Assembly (NCBI RefSeq): GCF_011751075.1
Contig: NZ_JAALLN010000003.1
Location: 62,001 to 126,000, forward strand
Reading direction: 5' to 3'
Length of the DNA stretch: 64,000 bases
Origin: Flavobacterium poyangense
Lineage (GTDB): Bacteria; Bacteroidota; Bacteroidia; Flavobacteriales; Flavobacteriaceae
The notes beneath the pieces are model-generated. The model was not told where the DNA came from, searched no databases, and saw only the letters and a list, made by a program, of their open reading frames with translations. Shown piece by piece: positions 35,739 through 45,495 of the stretch. Made by a program: the position numbers and the translations under genes. Position 1 is the stretch's first letter; every line of letters begins with the position of its first letter.

Positions 35739-36893
35739 ATGCATATTTGCTTCTTAACAAACGAATATCCGAAAGAAGGCTTTCCACATGGTGGGCTAGG
35801 AAGTTTCGTGAAGACTTTAGCCGTAGCATTGGTCAAGAGAGGAATTCGCGTTTCGGTAATTGGGATCAATTATACTTTAAATGAGGAAAGCGAAATCGCA
35901 GATGGTGTACATATTTATCGTTTGAAACGAAGCACGGTAAAAATGGTTTCCTGGTATTTTAATTTTAAAGCAATTAACGAAAAAATAAAAGAAATTCATC
36001 AGATCAACCCTATCAGTATTGTTGAATCTTCTGAGTTGGGTCTTGCTTTTATCAGTAAAATAAAAGCTATAAAATATATTATTCGACTTCACGGAGGCCA
36101 TCATTTTTTTGCTGAAAGTGAAAACAGAAAAATTAATAAATGGAAGGGATTTCAAGAGAAACGATCGTTTAAAAACAGCGATGCTTTTATTGCCGTTTCT
36201 CAATATGTAAAAAACCACACCGAAAAATATTTAAGCTATACTAATAAGCCTGTTGGGTATATTTATAATCCAATAAACACAGCATTATTTCAGCCTATTG
36301 TAAAAGAAGTTCCCGAATCTAAAATTGTTTTTGTAGGGACGGTCTGTGAGAAAAAGGGAATTCGCCAATTAATACAAGCTTTTCCATTGGTAAAAAAAGA
36401 ATATCCGGAGGCAACATTGGAAATATATGGAAGAGACTGGTTTTTTCCTGATGGTAGTTCGTACATACAGTTACTAAAAGAAAAAGAATTACCGCAATTA
36501 GGAGATGTTGTAAAGGATATCCGTTTTCATGGAGCAATTCCATATACCAGTGTACCACAGGTATATGCGGGAGCTACCGTTTGTGTATTCCCGTCTCATA
36601 TGGAAACGCAGGGTTTAGTCGCACCGGAAGCGATGGCTATGGAAAAAGCTGTTGTCTTTACCAAGTTAGGTCCCGGACCCGAGACAATAGAGAATTATAA
36701 AACAGGATTGTTATGCGATCCACACGATCCTAAGGATATTGCCGAAAAGATTATTTGGTTTTTTTCTAATAAGAAAAAAGCAATTATAATGGGCAAGACG
36801 GCAAGAGAAGTGGTACTTGAAAAACATAGTTTAGAGACTATTGCTCTTCTGAATATTGACTTTTATAGGATGAAAATTTTTGGTAAGGAATAA
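35739..36893 (+). CDS. GT4 glycosyltransferase
   Basis: A 384-residue GT-B enzyme with the N-terminal glycine loop HGGLGSFVKTLA, VFVGTVCEKKGIRQL in the C-terminal domain and the E289/E297 pair in METQGLVAPEAMA. This resembles the GT4 group around WfgS/PimA-type enzymes. It starts 2 bases after the previous stop and is followed after 1 base by another GT4. All catalytic landmarks are present. Substrates unknown. Confidence 0.9.
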   Translation: MHICFLTNEYPKEGFPHGGLGSFVKTLAVALVKRGIRVSVIGINYTLNEESEIADGVHIYRLKRSTVKMVSWYFNFKAINEKIKEIHQINPISIVESSELGLAFISKIKAIKYIIRLHGGHHFFAESENRKINKWKGFQEKRSFKNSDAFIAVSQYVKNHTEKYLSYTNKPVGYIYNPINTALFQPIVKEVPESKIVFVGTVCEKKGIRQLIQAFPLVKKEYPEATLEIYGRDWFFPDGSSYIQLLKEKELPQLGDVVKDIRFHGAIPYTSVPQVYAGATVCVFPSHMETQGLVAPEAMAMEKAVVFTKLGPGPETIENYKTGLLCDPHDPKDIAEKIIWFFSNKKKAIIMGKTAREVVLEKHSLETIALLNIDFYRMKIFGKE

Positions 36894-36894
36894 A

Positions 36895-37998
36895 ATGAGA
36901 ACAATTCTAATTGCGCATAATTACACAGAAAGTTCATTCGCATTTATGAGTTATTATTTAGCTCACCATTTAGCATTCGAAGGGAATAAGGTCATCTTTA
37001 TTTCGCATAGACCCTTTTTTAGGGATCCTTTTGAAGAAAATATAGAGAATGGACAATTGTTAATTTATTCCTGGCCAACTGAAAGCAGACCAGTTAGGAT
37101 TAAGGATGCATTCTGGTTTGCAAAATTGTATCTAAAGTATAAACCGACGGTTGTAATAAGTCATTTTGTAAATGTCAATATTACCACGATAGTATCCAAA
37201 ATACTTTCTTTGGGGAAAGTTAAAACATTTCCCTATTATCATACATTATCAACTCAGATTCAGCAGGATGTTTCGAGTTCCACTTTAAAAAGGAATTTTA
37301 AAAAATACAGAAAAAAACTGATTTATAAATGGTTTGCAGATCAAGTTATTTGCCCTTCAGATTTAGCTAGAGAAGATTTTAAGAATCATTTTAATTGCTC
37401 AAATGCGATAAAAGTGATAAACCCAATGCGAGATAGATTTAAAGAGAAAAGTAAAATAGAATCAGATTTTATTATAGTATCGTATTTAGGAAGGTTGGAA
37501 TCGTCTAAGGGTGTTATAGATTTAATTAACGCTTTTCTGGAGTATAAAAAGAAGTTTTTAATGTCAAAAATTGTTTTAAATATTGCAGGAAGTGGTAGTC
37601 AATACGATCAGATTAGTAGATTAGCGATTGATAACCCCATAGTTAATTTTCTGGGAGCGTTACCCTATAACGAAATTGATGAATATCTGCATAAGAGTCA
37701 TTATACAATTATACCATCAAAATTTGATGCTTTAAATATGGTAGGGATAGAAGCAATGATGAATCAGACACCTTTATTGATTTCAAATAATACAGGGTTG
37801 GCTTCAGAACTAAAAGATGGAGCAGAGTGTTATAAATTTGATCCGATGATAGAAGAAATGGTAATGCTCTTTGAAAGAGTAGAAAATAATTTTGAAAAGC
37901 AAAATGAAATGGGGATTAAGGCGAGAGAAACATTTTTAAAAAAATTTAAGGTGGAAAACTATTGCAAAGTAATTCAGAAAATTATCGAAATAAATTAG
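36895..37998 (+). CDS. GT4-like glycosyltransferase
   Basis: A GT-B protein of 367 residues from the ATG at 36895; an in-frame TTG at 36880 lies inside the preceding gene. The C-terminal domain has VSYLGRLESSKGVIDLI and PSKFDALNMVGIEAMMNQ, where the first acidic residue of the E-x7-E motif is Asp and the second Glu is kept. It overlaps the next frame by up to 37 bases depending on that gene's start. It is very AT-rich, like 37962-40246. Confidence 0.85.
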   Translation: MRTILIAHNYTESSFAFMSYYLAHHLAFEGNKVIFISHRPFFRDPFEENIENGQLLIYSWPTESRPVRIKDAFWFAKLYLKYKPTVVISHFVNVNITTIVSKILSLGKVKTFPYYHTLSTQIQQDVSSSTLKRNFKKYRKKLIYKWFADQVICPSDLAREDFKNHFNCSNAIKVINPMRDRFKEKSKIESDFIIVSYLGRLESSKGVIDLINAFLEYKKKFLMSKIVLNIAGSGSQYDQISRLAIDNPIVNFLGALPYNEIDEYLHKSHYTIIPSKFDALNMVGIEAMMNQTPLLISNNTGLASELKDGAECYKFDPMIEEMVMLFERVENNFEKQNEMGIKARETFLKKFKVENYCKVIQKIIEIN

Positions 37999-39179
37999 AT
38001 AAAAGGTTGTGTAATAAGAAAACAAATTATAACAAAATAATAAGGTTAGTGCCAAAATCAATACACTTTGCGATAATTACTCATGTTCTTCATAACAAGG
38101 AAGAGTCTCATTTGTCCGGTTATGCTCCCTATATCCGTGAAATGAATATTTGGTTTAAATATGTTGATGAAGTAAGCATTGTTGCGCCATTATTGAAAAC
38201 AGGACCAACAGCAATTAATAGTGTTTATGAACATGAAAAAATAAACTTTGTAAAGATTCCGACTTTAAATTTTACTAGTTTTAAAAAGATTTGCAGTTCA
38301 TTATTTAAATTGCCTATTCTCCTTTGTAGAATCTTTTGGACAATGAAAAAAGCAGATCATATTCATTTGCGTTGCCCGGGTAATATTGGTTTACTAGGTT
38401 GTTTGGTTCAAATTTTTTTTCCTAATAAAATAAAGACAGCTAAGTATGCAGGAAACTGGGACCCCAAAAGTAAACAACCATGGTCATATCGTTTGCAAAA
38501 ATATATTTTAAATAATACTTTTTTGACGAGAAATATGCAAGTATTAGTCTATGGTAATTGGGAGAAACAATCTAAGAATATTAGGCCTTTTTTTACTGCG
38601 ACCTATTCAGAAGCAGAGAAAGAAATTGTTGAGAAACCAGGGTTTGACACTGTTCTAGAATTTATCTTTGTGGGAAGTTTAGTTTCAGGTAAAAATCCTA
38701 TGTATGCAGTCCAATTGGTTGAGCAATTGATTAAAAAGGGAAGAAAAGCTGTTTTGAATTTATATGGTGAAGGAATTGAAAGAAATGTTTTAGTAGATTA
38801 CATTAAAAAAAATAAATTAGGAGAATATATAATATTACAGGGTAATCAAAGTAAAGAAGTTGTAACGGAAGCTTATAAAAAAAGTCACTTTGTAGTACTG
38901 CCCTCTAAAAGCGAGGGCTGGCCTAAAGCTATTGCTGAGGGAATGTTTTGGGGATGTGTGCCTGTTGCTACTAAAGTTTCTTGTCTACCTTTTATGCTTG
39001 ATTTTGGAAATAGAGGTATTTTGCTCGAAATGGATTTAGAGGAAGATATAGCAAAAATCGAAGGAATCATTACAAAGGAGGATGTTTTTTTTGCGATAAG
39101 TAAGTTAGCAGCTGACTGGTCACAACAATATACAACTTCACTTTTCGAAACGGAAATTGCAAAGTTATTAGTAAAATGA
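37962..39179 (+). CDS. GT4 glycosyltransferase
   Basis: The 405-residue frame encodes a GT-B enzyme. FVGSLVSGKNPMYAVQL and LPSKSEGWPKAIAEGMFWG carry the donor-binding and E-x7-E motifs. The start is uncertain: TTG at 37962 overlaps the previous gene by 37 bases, while TTG at 38007 or GTG at 38049 would begin just before the conserved SIHFAIITHVLH strand. I see no ATG before it. It overlaps the next gene by 4 bases (ATGA). Confidence 0.85.
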   Translation: MQSNSENYRNKLDKRLCNKKTNYNKIIRLVPKSIHFAIITHVLHNKEESHLSGYAPYIREMNIWFKYVDEVSIVAPLLKTGPTAINSVYEHEKINFVKIPTLNFTSFKKICSSLFKLPILLCRIFWTMKKADHIHLRCPGNIGLLGCLVQIFFPNKIKTAKYAGNWDPKSKQPWSYRLQKYILNNTFLTRNMQVLVYGNWEKQSKNIRPFFTATYSEAEKEIVEKPGFDTVLEFIFVGSLVSGKNPMYAVQLVEQLIKKGRKAVLNLYGEGIERNVLVDYIKKNKLGEYIILQGNQSKEVVTEAYKKSHFVVLPSKSEGWPKAIAEGMFWGCVPVATKVSCLPFMLDFGNRGILLEMDLEEDIAKIEGIITKEDVFFAISKLAADWSQQYTTSLFETEIAKLLVK

Positions 39180-40246
39180 GGATTGTTCAGATCATAGATT
39201 CGTTAGAGGCTGGTGGGGCAGAGCGTATGGCTATTAATTTTGCCAATATTTTGGTAAATAAGATTGAGTTTTCCGGTTTGATTTCTACCCGAAAAGAAGG
39301 GCAATTGTTGAATCAAATTGATGAAAAGGTTTCTTATCTCTTTTTAAGAAAAGAGAAAAAAATAGATTTTATGGCGGTTTTTAGACTGAGAAAATATTTG
39401 AAAAGTAATAAAATTGATATTATTCATGCACATAGTTCTTCCTTTTTTATAGCGGTTTTAACAAAATTTACTTTGCCATCAATTAAAATAATCTGGCATG
39501 ATCACTACGGTTCTCGAGTCAAAGAGTCAAAGAAACGGAATAGAGTTTTGATTTTTGCTTCCTTTTTTTTTAGTTCAATTTTTGCTGTTAACCTTCAGTT
39601 AGAACAATGGAGCAAGAAAAATATGAACTGTAAAAATGTGATTTTTGTCCCTAATTTTGTTTTTGGATATTCTGAAGTTAATGGAATTACAAAATTAAAA
39701 GGAACAGTAGGTAAGCGGATGGTTTTTTTGGCGAATTTAAAAAAACCGAAGAATCATATTCTTGTTTTAAAAGCTTTTTTCGATTTAAGATTAGATAAAT
39801 TAGATTGGAGCCTGCATCTGATTGGCAAAGACTATTTAGACGCTTATTCAGAAGAATTAAAAAGCTTTATAAAATCTAATTCACTGGAAAATCACATACA
39901 TTTGTACGGAGAAAAGAATGATGTTAAGACTATTTTGTTACAAGCTTCTGTAGGTATTTTGGCGTCGACAGAGGAAGGATTTCCGGTAACATTGTTGGAA
40001 TATGCTCTTGCAGAATTGGCGATAGTTTCAACAAATGTAGGTTATTGTTCAGAGCTTGTTCAGAATGAAGTTAACGGTTTGTTATTTAGTCCTGTAAATC
40101 AGATGGAAATAAAGATGCAGATGGAAAAAATAGCCAAAAATGAAAAACTAAGGGCAGATTTGGCAAAAAATATAAAAGTTAAAGTAGAGCGGGACTATTC
40201 TGAAAAAACTATAGTTGAAATGCTTTTGCAGGCCTATAAAAAATAA
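39176..40246 (+). CDS. GT4 glycosyltransferase
   Basis: A 356-residue GT-B enzyme. DSLEAGGAERMAINFA near the N terminus is the typical acceptor-side glycine loop, VFLANLKKPKNHILVL the linker to the C-terminal domain, and STEEGFPVTLLEYALAE the E-x7-E donor motif. It overlaps its neighbours at both ends. It is the last glycosyltransferase before the ligase/polymerase gene. Confidence 0.9.
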   Translation: MRIVQIIDSLEAGGAERMAINFANILVNKIEFSGLISTRKEGQLLNQIDEKVSYLFLRKEKKIDFMAVFRLRKYLKSNKIDIIHAHSSSFFIAVLTKFTLPSIKIIWHDHYGSRVKESKKRNRVLIFASFFFSSIFAVNLQLEQWSKKNMNCKNVIFVPNFVFGYSEVNGITKLKGTVGKRMVFLANLKKPKNHILVLKAFFDLRLDKLDWSLHLIGKDYLDAYSEELKSFIKSNSLENHIHLYGEKNDVKTILLQASVGILASTEEGFPVTLLEYALAELAIVSTNVGYCSELVQNEVNGLLFSPVNQMEIKMQMEKIAKNEKLRADLAKNIKVKVERDYSEKTIVEMLLQAYKK

Positions 40247-40250
40247 TCTG

Positions 40251-41600
40251 ATGGGGAAATCTTCATTGCCATATATTTATTTGATTCTCTTTCATGCTTT
40301 TATTGGAGGATTTGTTTTTGTTCTGCCTCTTGTTTCAAAAGTATGTACTTTGTTGATTTTTATCTGTGGACTTTACTATATTATAAAAAATAAAAATAAG
40401 AACAACGAAGTACTTATAATGTCGGCATATGTTATAAGTGTTGAGGTGTTTTTAAGGATGACGGATGGCGCTATTTTAAATGAATTTGGTAAGTATACTG
40501 TCATAATCTTTATGTTTATTGGGATTATTTATTCAGGTTTTTCAAATAAAGCATTTATCTATTGGGGCTTTTTGATTTTGCTTATCCCAAGTGTGATTTT
40601 GTCTGTTTTCTCTTTAAATTTTGATACTAATATTAGGAAAGCAATAGCTTTCAATATTTCAGGACCAGTTTGTTTAGGAATTTCTTCTGTTTATTGTTAT
40701 CAAAGAAAAATAACTTTTGATCGATTAAAAATAGTGATAACAGCTTTGTCTTTACCATTAATATCTATCGCAGTTTATCTGTTTTTGTATTCTCCAAGTA
40801 TTAAAGATGTTGTTACAGGAACAGAATCTAATTTTGCAACTTCAGGAGGATTTGGACCAAACCAGGTATCGACTATTTTAGGTTTAGGAATCTTTGTTTT
40901 TTTTGTGCAATTGTTGTTAAATTCTAAAAGCAGGGTACTGGTATTAGTTAATGGTTTGCTTGTTCTTGTTTTTGCTTTTCGCGGAATTGTTACTTTTTCA
41001 AGAGGAGGAGTAATGACAGGTATTGTTATGATTGTTTTACTTTTAATTGTCTTGTATAAACAAGGAAGCGCTAGGGCTAAGGCGAAAGTTGGTCTGGTGA
41101 TTATTTTTACCTTTTTAGCAGGTGTTGGAGTCTGGGGGTATTCGTCAATGCAAACCAGTGGGTTGATTAATAAAAGATATTCTAATCAGGATGCTGCAGG
41201 AAGAGAGAAAAAAAGTAAATTGTCAGGTCGCGAAGCTCTTATGGAAACCGAGCTTGGGATGTTTCTCGATAATCCCATCTTAGGAGTAGGAGTAGGGAAA
41301 AACAAAGAAATTAGGGAGGAAGAAACAGGAATTGAGGCAGCATCACACAATGAGATAACACGAATGATGGCAGAGCATGGGACATTAGGTGTAATTGATT
41401 TGATGATTCTATTATTCACGCCACTTTTGTTATTTGTTAATAATCGACAGAATGTATTTGCACTTTCGTTTTGGGCCTTTTGGCTATTGACCATTAATCA
41501 TGCGGCTATGCGATTGGCAGCACCTGCTTTTATATACGCTTTAGCATTACTTTCTGTTCAGATTAACATTCCTGAAAAAGCGGAAAATTCGCTCGATTAA
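40251..41600 (+). CDS. O-antigen ligase/polymerase family membrane protein
   Basis: A 449-residue polytopic protein with about ten to twelve membrane segments. The long periplasmic loop and the late GREALMETELGMFLDNPILGVGVGKN followed by ASHNEITRMMAEHG match the Wzy_C/WaaL superfamily, with the conserved His of SHNE. It either polymerises repeat units or ligates glycan to lipid A or protein. The ATG at 40251 is preferred to a TTG at 40215 inside the previous gene. Because an ABC exporter is also present, a ligase role is attractive. Confidence 0.82.
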   Translation: MGKSSLPYIYLILFHAFIGGFVFVLPLVSKVCTLLIFICGLYYIIKNKNKNNEVLIMSAYVISVEVFLRMTDGAILNEFGKYTVIIFMFIGIIYSGFSNKAFIYWGFLILLIPSVILSVFSLNFDTNIRKAIAFNISGPVCLGISSVYCYQRKITFDRLKIVITALSLPLISIAVYLFLYSPSIKDVVTGTESNFATSGGFGPNQVSTILGLGIFVFFVQLLLNSKSRVLVLVNGLLVLVFAFRGIVTFSRGGVMTGIVMIVLLLIVLYKQGSARAKAKVGLVIIFTFLAGVGVWGYSSMQTSGLINKRYSNQDAAGREKKSKLSGREALMETELGMFLDNPILGVGVGKNKEIREEETGIEAASHNEITRMMAEHGTLGVIDLMILLFTPLLLFVNNRQNVFALSFWAFWLLTINHAAMRLAAPAFIYALALLSVQINIPEKAENSLD

Positions 41601-41616
41601 ATTCTTTTTTTTGTAA

Positions 41617-41624
41617 TACATTTG
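41617..41624 (+). promoter_or_regulatory. Predicted -7 box of a promoter for the sugar transferase at 41666
   Basis: TACATTTG matches TAnnTTTG exactly and lies 42 bases before the ATG, placing a start site near 41631. No TTTG is found at the ideal distance upstream. It suggests that the last gene of the locus can be transcribed separately. Confidence 0.5.
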
Positions 41625-41665
41625 CTTCGAGTTAATTACCGCCCCCAAATTAAACTGTAGAATAA

Positions 41666-43060
41666 ATGTTTTTAAATAAAAAAATCCATTTCGAAATATC
41701 GGAACGGAAAGTACTACTTCATATTTTTGATGCCATTTTTGTCTTAGGTGCACTGTTTTTGTTGAGTGTTACTTTTGATTTTAAGTATTTCTCATTCTCA
41801 AGCGCAAATTATTATTGGGAAATCGTATTGGTATTTTACATCTTCATGTTCGGATCGATATTCGAAATGTATAATTTACAGGTGGCAAGCAACCAATTTC
41901 AGATTCTTAAAAGTACCATTTTTACGGCAAGCACGACTGTTATTGTTTATTTGCTGACTCCCGTTTTATCACCTGAATTACCCAAACACAGAATTGCAAT
42001 AGTTGTGTTTTATTTTGCCGTTCTTTTTTCATTATTGGCATGGAGATATCTTTATGTTTATTTCTTGGCTTCCCATAGATTTGTTCAGAATGTGCTCTTA
42101 ATATGTGATCAAAATCAGGTCGAAGAGTTGGTTTTGGGACTTGAAAATGTGGACCCTCACTATAAAATCGTTGGATTTGTAAATTCAGATTCGGTAGTTC
42201 AGGAGGACTTAGGTTTTCATTATGTGAAAAAGATTAAAAGAGAAGATTTAGAAGATTTTGTTTCTAAAAATAATATCTCAGAAATTGTAATAGCCTCTCA
42301 GAACACTGACGGAATAACAACTGAATTGTATCAGAAACTATTACATTTATTAGAGAACGGAAACATAATTAGGGAGTATACACAAGTGTACGAAAGTAAA
42401 ACACAACGTATTCCGGTACATTATATTTCAAGAGATTTCTATCGGTTCTTCCCCTTTAGTCGTAGTAACAACAATAAGTTGTATTTGTTTCAGGTTCGTT
42501 TTTTTGAATTCTTTTTTTCATTTCTTGGACTCATAGCCTGTTTCCTTTTTATTCCGTTTATTTTTATTGGAAATTTAATTGGGAATAAGGGAGCTTTGTT
42601 TTATACGCAGGAAAGGGTGGGGAAAAACGGAGTGGTCTTCAAAATATATAAGTTTAGAACAATGGTAGAAAATTCAGAATCTAACGGAGTGGCTTTTGCA
42701 ATTTCAGGAGATAAACGAGTTACTCCATTTGGGAAATTTATGCGTAAATCAAGAATAGACGAATTACCACAGTTTTTTAATGTTCTTATAGGAGATATGG
42801 CCGTTATTGGGCCAAGACCCGAACGTCCGTTTTTTGTGGATGAAATTGCCCAAAGAATGCCTTTTTATGAAACAAGGCATGTTATAAAACCGGGCCTTAC
42901 CGGATGGGCACAAGTTAATTATTCTTATGGCGAATCGATAGAGGAAAGTCTGATAAAATTACAATACGACTTGTATTACATCAAACATAGAAGTGTTTTT
43001 CTGGATTTGAGCATTACTTTTAAAACCATTACAACTATCGTATTTTATCGTGGACAATAA
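41666..43060 (+). CDS. Polyprenyl glycosylphosphotransferase (WcaJ/WbaP-like)
   Basis: A long-type initiating transferase of 464 residues: four N-terminal membrane segments, a Rossmann-like middle domain (LICDQNQVEELV onward), then the catalytic domain with VGKNGVVFKIYKFRTM, the Asp-Glu dyad in RIDELPQFFN, VIGPRPERPFF and KPGLTGWAQVN. It loads a hexose- or HexNAc-phosphate on undecaprenyl phosphate. It is the second initiating enzyme in the locus, the other being PglC-like at 4478. It ends the glycan region: the next gene is convergent with a 1 base gap. Confidence 0.93.
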   Translation: MFLNKKIHFEISERKVLLHIFDAIFVLGALFLLSVTFDFKYFSFSSANYYWEIVLVFYIFMFGSIFEMYNLQVASNQFQILKSTIFTASTTVIVYLLTPVLSPELPKHRIAIVVFYFAVLFSLLAWRYLYVYFLASHRFVQNVLLICDQNQVEELVLGLENVDPHYKIVGFVNSDSVVQEDLGFHYVKKIKREDLEDFVSKNNISEIVIASQNTDGITTELYQKLLHLLENGNIIREYTQVYESKTQRIPVHYISRDFYRFFPFSRSNNNKLYLFQVRFFEFFFSFLGLIACFLFIPFIFIGNLIGNKGALFYTQERVGKNGVVFKIYKFRTMVENSESNGVAFAISGDKRVTPFGKFMRKSRIDELPQFFNVLIGDMAVIGPRPERPFFVDEIAQRMPFYETRHVIKPGLTGWAQVNYSYGESIEESLIKLQYDLYYIKHRSVFLDLSITFKTITTIVFYRGQ

Positions 43061-43061
43061 T

Positions 43062-44198
43062 TTAGATGATAATAGGAATTCGTTTTTTGTTTCGGATTGC
43101 TACTCGTACTAAGACAAAACCACTGGTTAGGATCATTGGCAGAACAATAAAGAAATGCGCTTTATTGATCATAAAGATGGTATAAACGATTAGAAACAGC
43201 AAATGTAAAACCGCAAATCGATAAGTCCATTTTTTATTTTGAGCAATGGAAAGAAAAATCAAAATCAATAAAAGCGGACTGAATAAAAGTACATTGTAAT
43301 TCATTGACAGTTCCTGATGGAAAGAATAAAATCCAACAGAGACAAAAAAGATGCCCATTAACGACAAAATCAAAAGAAAGATTTTGTCTACCAGTTTGGT
43401 ACGTGCTAAGAAAACAAGGGCAAGTACAAAGAGGTAAGTGTAGATGTTATTCCACCATGATGAAGGCGTTTCTTTTTCGAAACTCAAAAGTGTTTTGCTT
43501 TTATCGGCCAAAGGATAATTTTGAAAGGTAGTTTTTTCTAAACTGTTTTTCAATTCAAAAGGCAAAAATATGCGTGTCCCTAATTGATCTACTTTGGTCC
43601 CGAAAATAATGCTTGTGCCTAATTTTTCATAAAAGTGCCCATCAAAATATGGATACAGTATGGATCTGTAAGTGATGTCTGTATCGCCTTTTTTGGTAAT
43701 CGTATTTTTTCCTAAAGTACTATTGATAATATCAACAACCATCGAAGTACAGTTTTTGTCAATAAATTTATAGGTATAAAAACGGTCTTCAGAAAGTAGG
43801 GTTGTATTTAGCTTGTCAAAAAGTTTTTGTTTTAAATCTGGTGTTATAAGCAATTCCTGCTCATAGACACTTCGTTTTTCATAGGTATAGTTGTCAATAA
43901 ATTCGGAGTACGAATGGGCTACAACAAAATATTGCAAATCTCCTTTTGTAAACTTTGCGACAAAATTGGGAGTGCTAAAATCAAAAGCACCATAATTATA
44001 AACAACGTCAATATTGGTTGAAGGATCAGCAACGCGAATGGCTGTGTGTCCAAAATAAGAATACGTTTCATTGCCAAGACCGCAGGTAATAACACTAACT
44101 TTAGCTTCTTTTGATAAGGGTACATTTTGGCTAAAACCAATAATGGAACTTAATAATAATAAAGTAAAAAGTGTTATTTTAAAAATGACTTTCTTCAT
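43062..44198 (-). CDS. DUF4105 / Lnb N-terminal-like periplasmic domain protein
   Basis: The 378-residue protein begins with a Sec signal peptide (LLLLSSIIGFSQ) and has a periplasmic domain with the DUF4105 features: SVITCGLGNETYSYFGHTAIRV and FIDKNCTSMVVDI containing a conserved Cys. Several membrane helices fill the last 130 residues. The domain is related to the N-terminal part of Lnb lipoprotein acyltransferases; an enzymatic role here is not established. It probably shares a transcript with the PorV/PorQ-like gene 37 bases upstream. Confidence 0.82.
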   Translation of the reverse strand: MKKVIFKITLFTLLLLSSIIGFSQNVPLSKEAKVSVITCGLGNETYSYFGHTAIRVADPSTNIDVVYNYGAFDFSTPNFVAKFTKGDLQYFVVAHSYSEFIDNYTYEKRSVYEQELLITPDLKQKLFDKLNTTLLSEDRFYTYKFIDKNCTSMVVDIINSTLGKNTITKKGDTDITYRSILYPYFDGHFYEKLGTSIIFGTKVDQLGTRIFLPFELKNSLEKTTFQNYPLADKSKTLLSFEKETPSSWWNNIYTYLFVLALVFLARTKLVDKIFLLILSLMGIFFVSVGFYSFHQELSMNYNVLLFSPLLLILIFLSIAQNKKWTYRFAVLHLLFLIVYTIFMINKAHFFIVLPMILTSGFVLVRVAIRNKKRIPIII

Positions 44199-44235
44199 GA
44201 TTTAAAATTTTAAGAAGTTTAAAGGTTTGTAATTA

Positions 44236-45303
44236 TTATCTAAAGATACCTAAATCTACTTTTATCGAAAAAATATTGGAGTACAATGCTGTACTTTGGT
44301 TGCCTAAATCGGTCAAAGCATAATCTACCTGAATGCCTTTATATTTAAATCCTAATCCAATATTGGGTTGAAAACTTAGTTTTTCGGTGTTGTCCAGTTG
44401 TGTTACATTCTGAAAATTTCCCGCTCCGGCTCTCAGGAAAACCAAGTCAGTATAGCCAAATTCAAAACCTGCTGCCGGATCTATACTTACAATTTTTGAT
44501 GAAATAATATCATTGGTCTGTTCAAAACGCATATTAAGATTGGTAGCAATCAAAAGACTGTAGTCGTAATGAAAATCTATTTTTCTGGACACGCCAATTT
44601 GTGCTTTTGGCAAAGTGATTTCAGTACTTTCCGGTAAAGTATTATTCTCTCCCGGAATGGCATCAGAGATTTTTTTATATTCTTCCTCATCAATATTCCA
44701 CACATTATAAGTAGTGGTAATATCCCGAAGCATCACGCCAAACTTCCAGTCATTTTTTTCGAATTGAAGTCCAAAATCAAAACCAAATCCCCAGGAGTTA
44801 GCAAATTTTCCAATAATACGACGAATCACTTTTGCATTAACCCCATATTGAAATCCTTCTATCGGCAATTTACGGGCATACGAGAATGTAAAGCCATAAT
44901 CTGCGGTTGAGAATAAACGAATTCGGTTGTAGTCTATATTTCCCTGATTGTCGATTAATTCTGTAGTGTCCATAATATCATCAACACCAAAGCGAATCAT
45001 CGAAATTCCCCAGGCACTTCGTTCATCAATCGGGCTTGCATAACCGATATAATCGTATTGGGCAATGTTGGCAAAATAATTGGCGTGCATTAAGGAAATC
45101 TGGTGATCTTCAAGGTGCGTCAGTCCGGCAGGGTTCCAGTAAACAGAGTTTACATCATTTGTAGAGGCAACAACAGCACTAGACATTCCCAGTGCGGCAG
45201 CGTCAACACCAATATTCATGAACTCATTCGAGTATTTTCGAATAGTTTGTGCGTATTGTGTAGCAAAACTCCAAAATAGTAAAAGCACGAAAAGTTTTTT
45301 CAA
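44236..45303 (-). CDS. PorV/PorQ-family outer-membrane protein
   Basis: From the TTG at 45303 the protein (355 residues) starts with a clean signal peptide KKLFVLLLFWSFATQYAQ. An in-frame TTG at 45348 is excluded because it sits in a TAnnTTTG box. The mature part has alternating beta-strand pattern, with SSAVVASTNDVNSVYWNPAGL, the landmark of PorV/PorQ/FadL-like barrels of Bacteroidetes. PorV and PorQ take part in type IX secretion; this paralogue may be a related barrel of unknown task. It is the first gene of a two-gene minus-strand unit. Confidence 0.8.
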   Translation of the reverse strand: MKKLFVLLLFWSFATQYAQTIRKYSNEFMNIGVDAAALGMSSAVVASTNDVNSVYWNPAGLTHLEDHQISLMHANYFANIAQYDYIGYASPIDERSAWGISMIRFGVDDIMDTTELIDNQGNIDYNRIRLFSTADYGFTFSYARKLPIEGFQYGVNAKVIRRIIGKFANSWGFGFDFGLQFEKNDWKFGVMLRDITTTYNVWNIDEEEYKKISDAIPGENNTLPESTEITLPKAQIGVSRKIDFHYDYSLLIATNLNMRFEQTNDIISSKIVSIDPAAGFEFGYTDLVFLRAGAGNFQNVTQLDNTEKLSFQPNIGLGFKYKGIQVDYALTDLGNQSTALYSNIFSIKVDLGIFR

Positions 45304-45345
45304 CGGATATTTTTTTTGTAAACCGGGGTCTGTTTTAAATTTTAT

Positions 45346-45353
45346 CAAAAATA
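45346..45353 (-). promoter_or_regulatory. Predicted -7 box for the PorV/PorQ-like gene
   Basis: On the minus strand this reads TATTTTTG, an exact TAnnTTTG. It lies about 45 bases before the proposed start at 45303 and overlaps the earlier TTG, which argues against that longer start. Confidence 0.5.
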
Positions 45354-45458
45354 TAATATTTTAATCATCTAATTTGTTGATTTTGATAAATATTGCGAAA
45401 CTCAAAAATTTAGACAAAAAACTGCTTAAAAAACGTGTTTCGGATGCAGTTATTGTAC

Positions 45459-45466
45459 TAAATTTG
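45459..45466 (+). promoter_or_regulatory. Predicted -7 box for pssA
   Basis: TAAATTTG, an exact TAnnTTTG match, lies 29 bases before the pssA ATG. A partial -33 element (TTTC) is 17 bases upstream of it. Confidence 0.5.
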
Positions 45467-45495
45467 TTGCTCACGATTATCAAAATTTAACAAAG

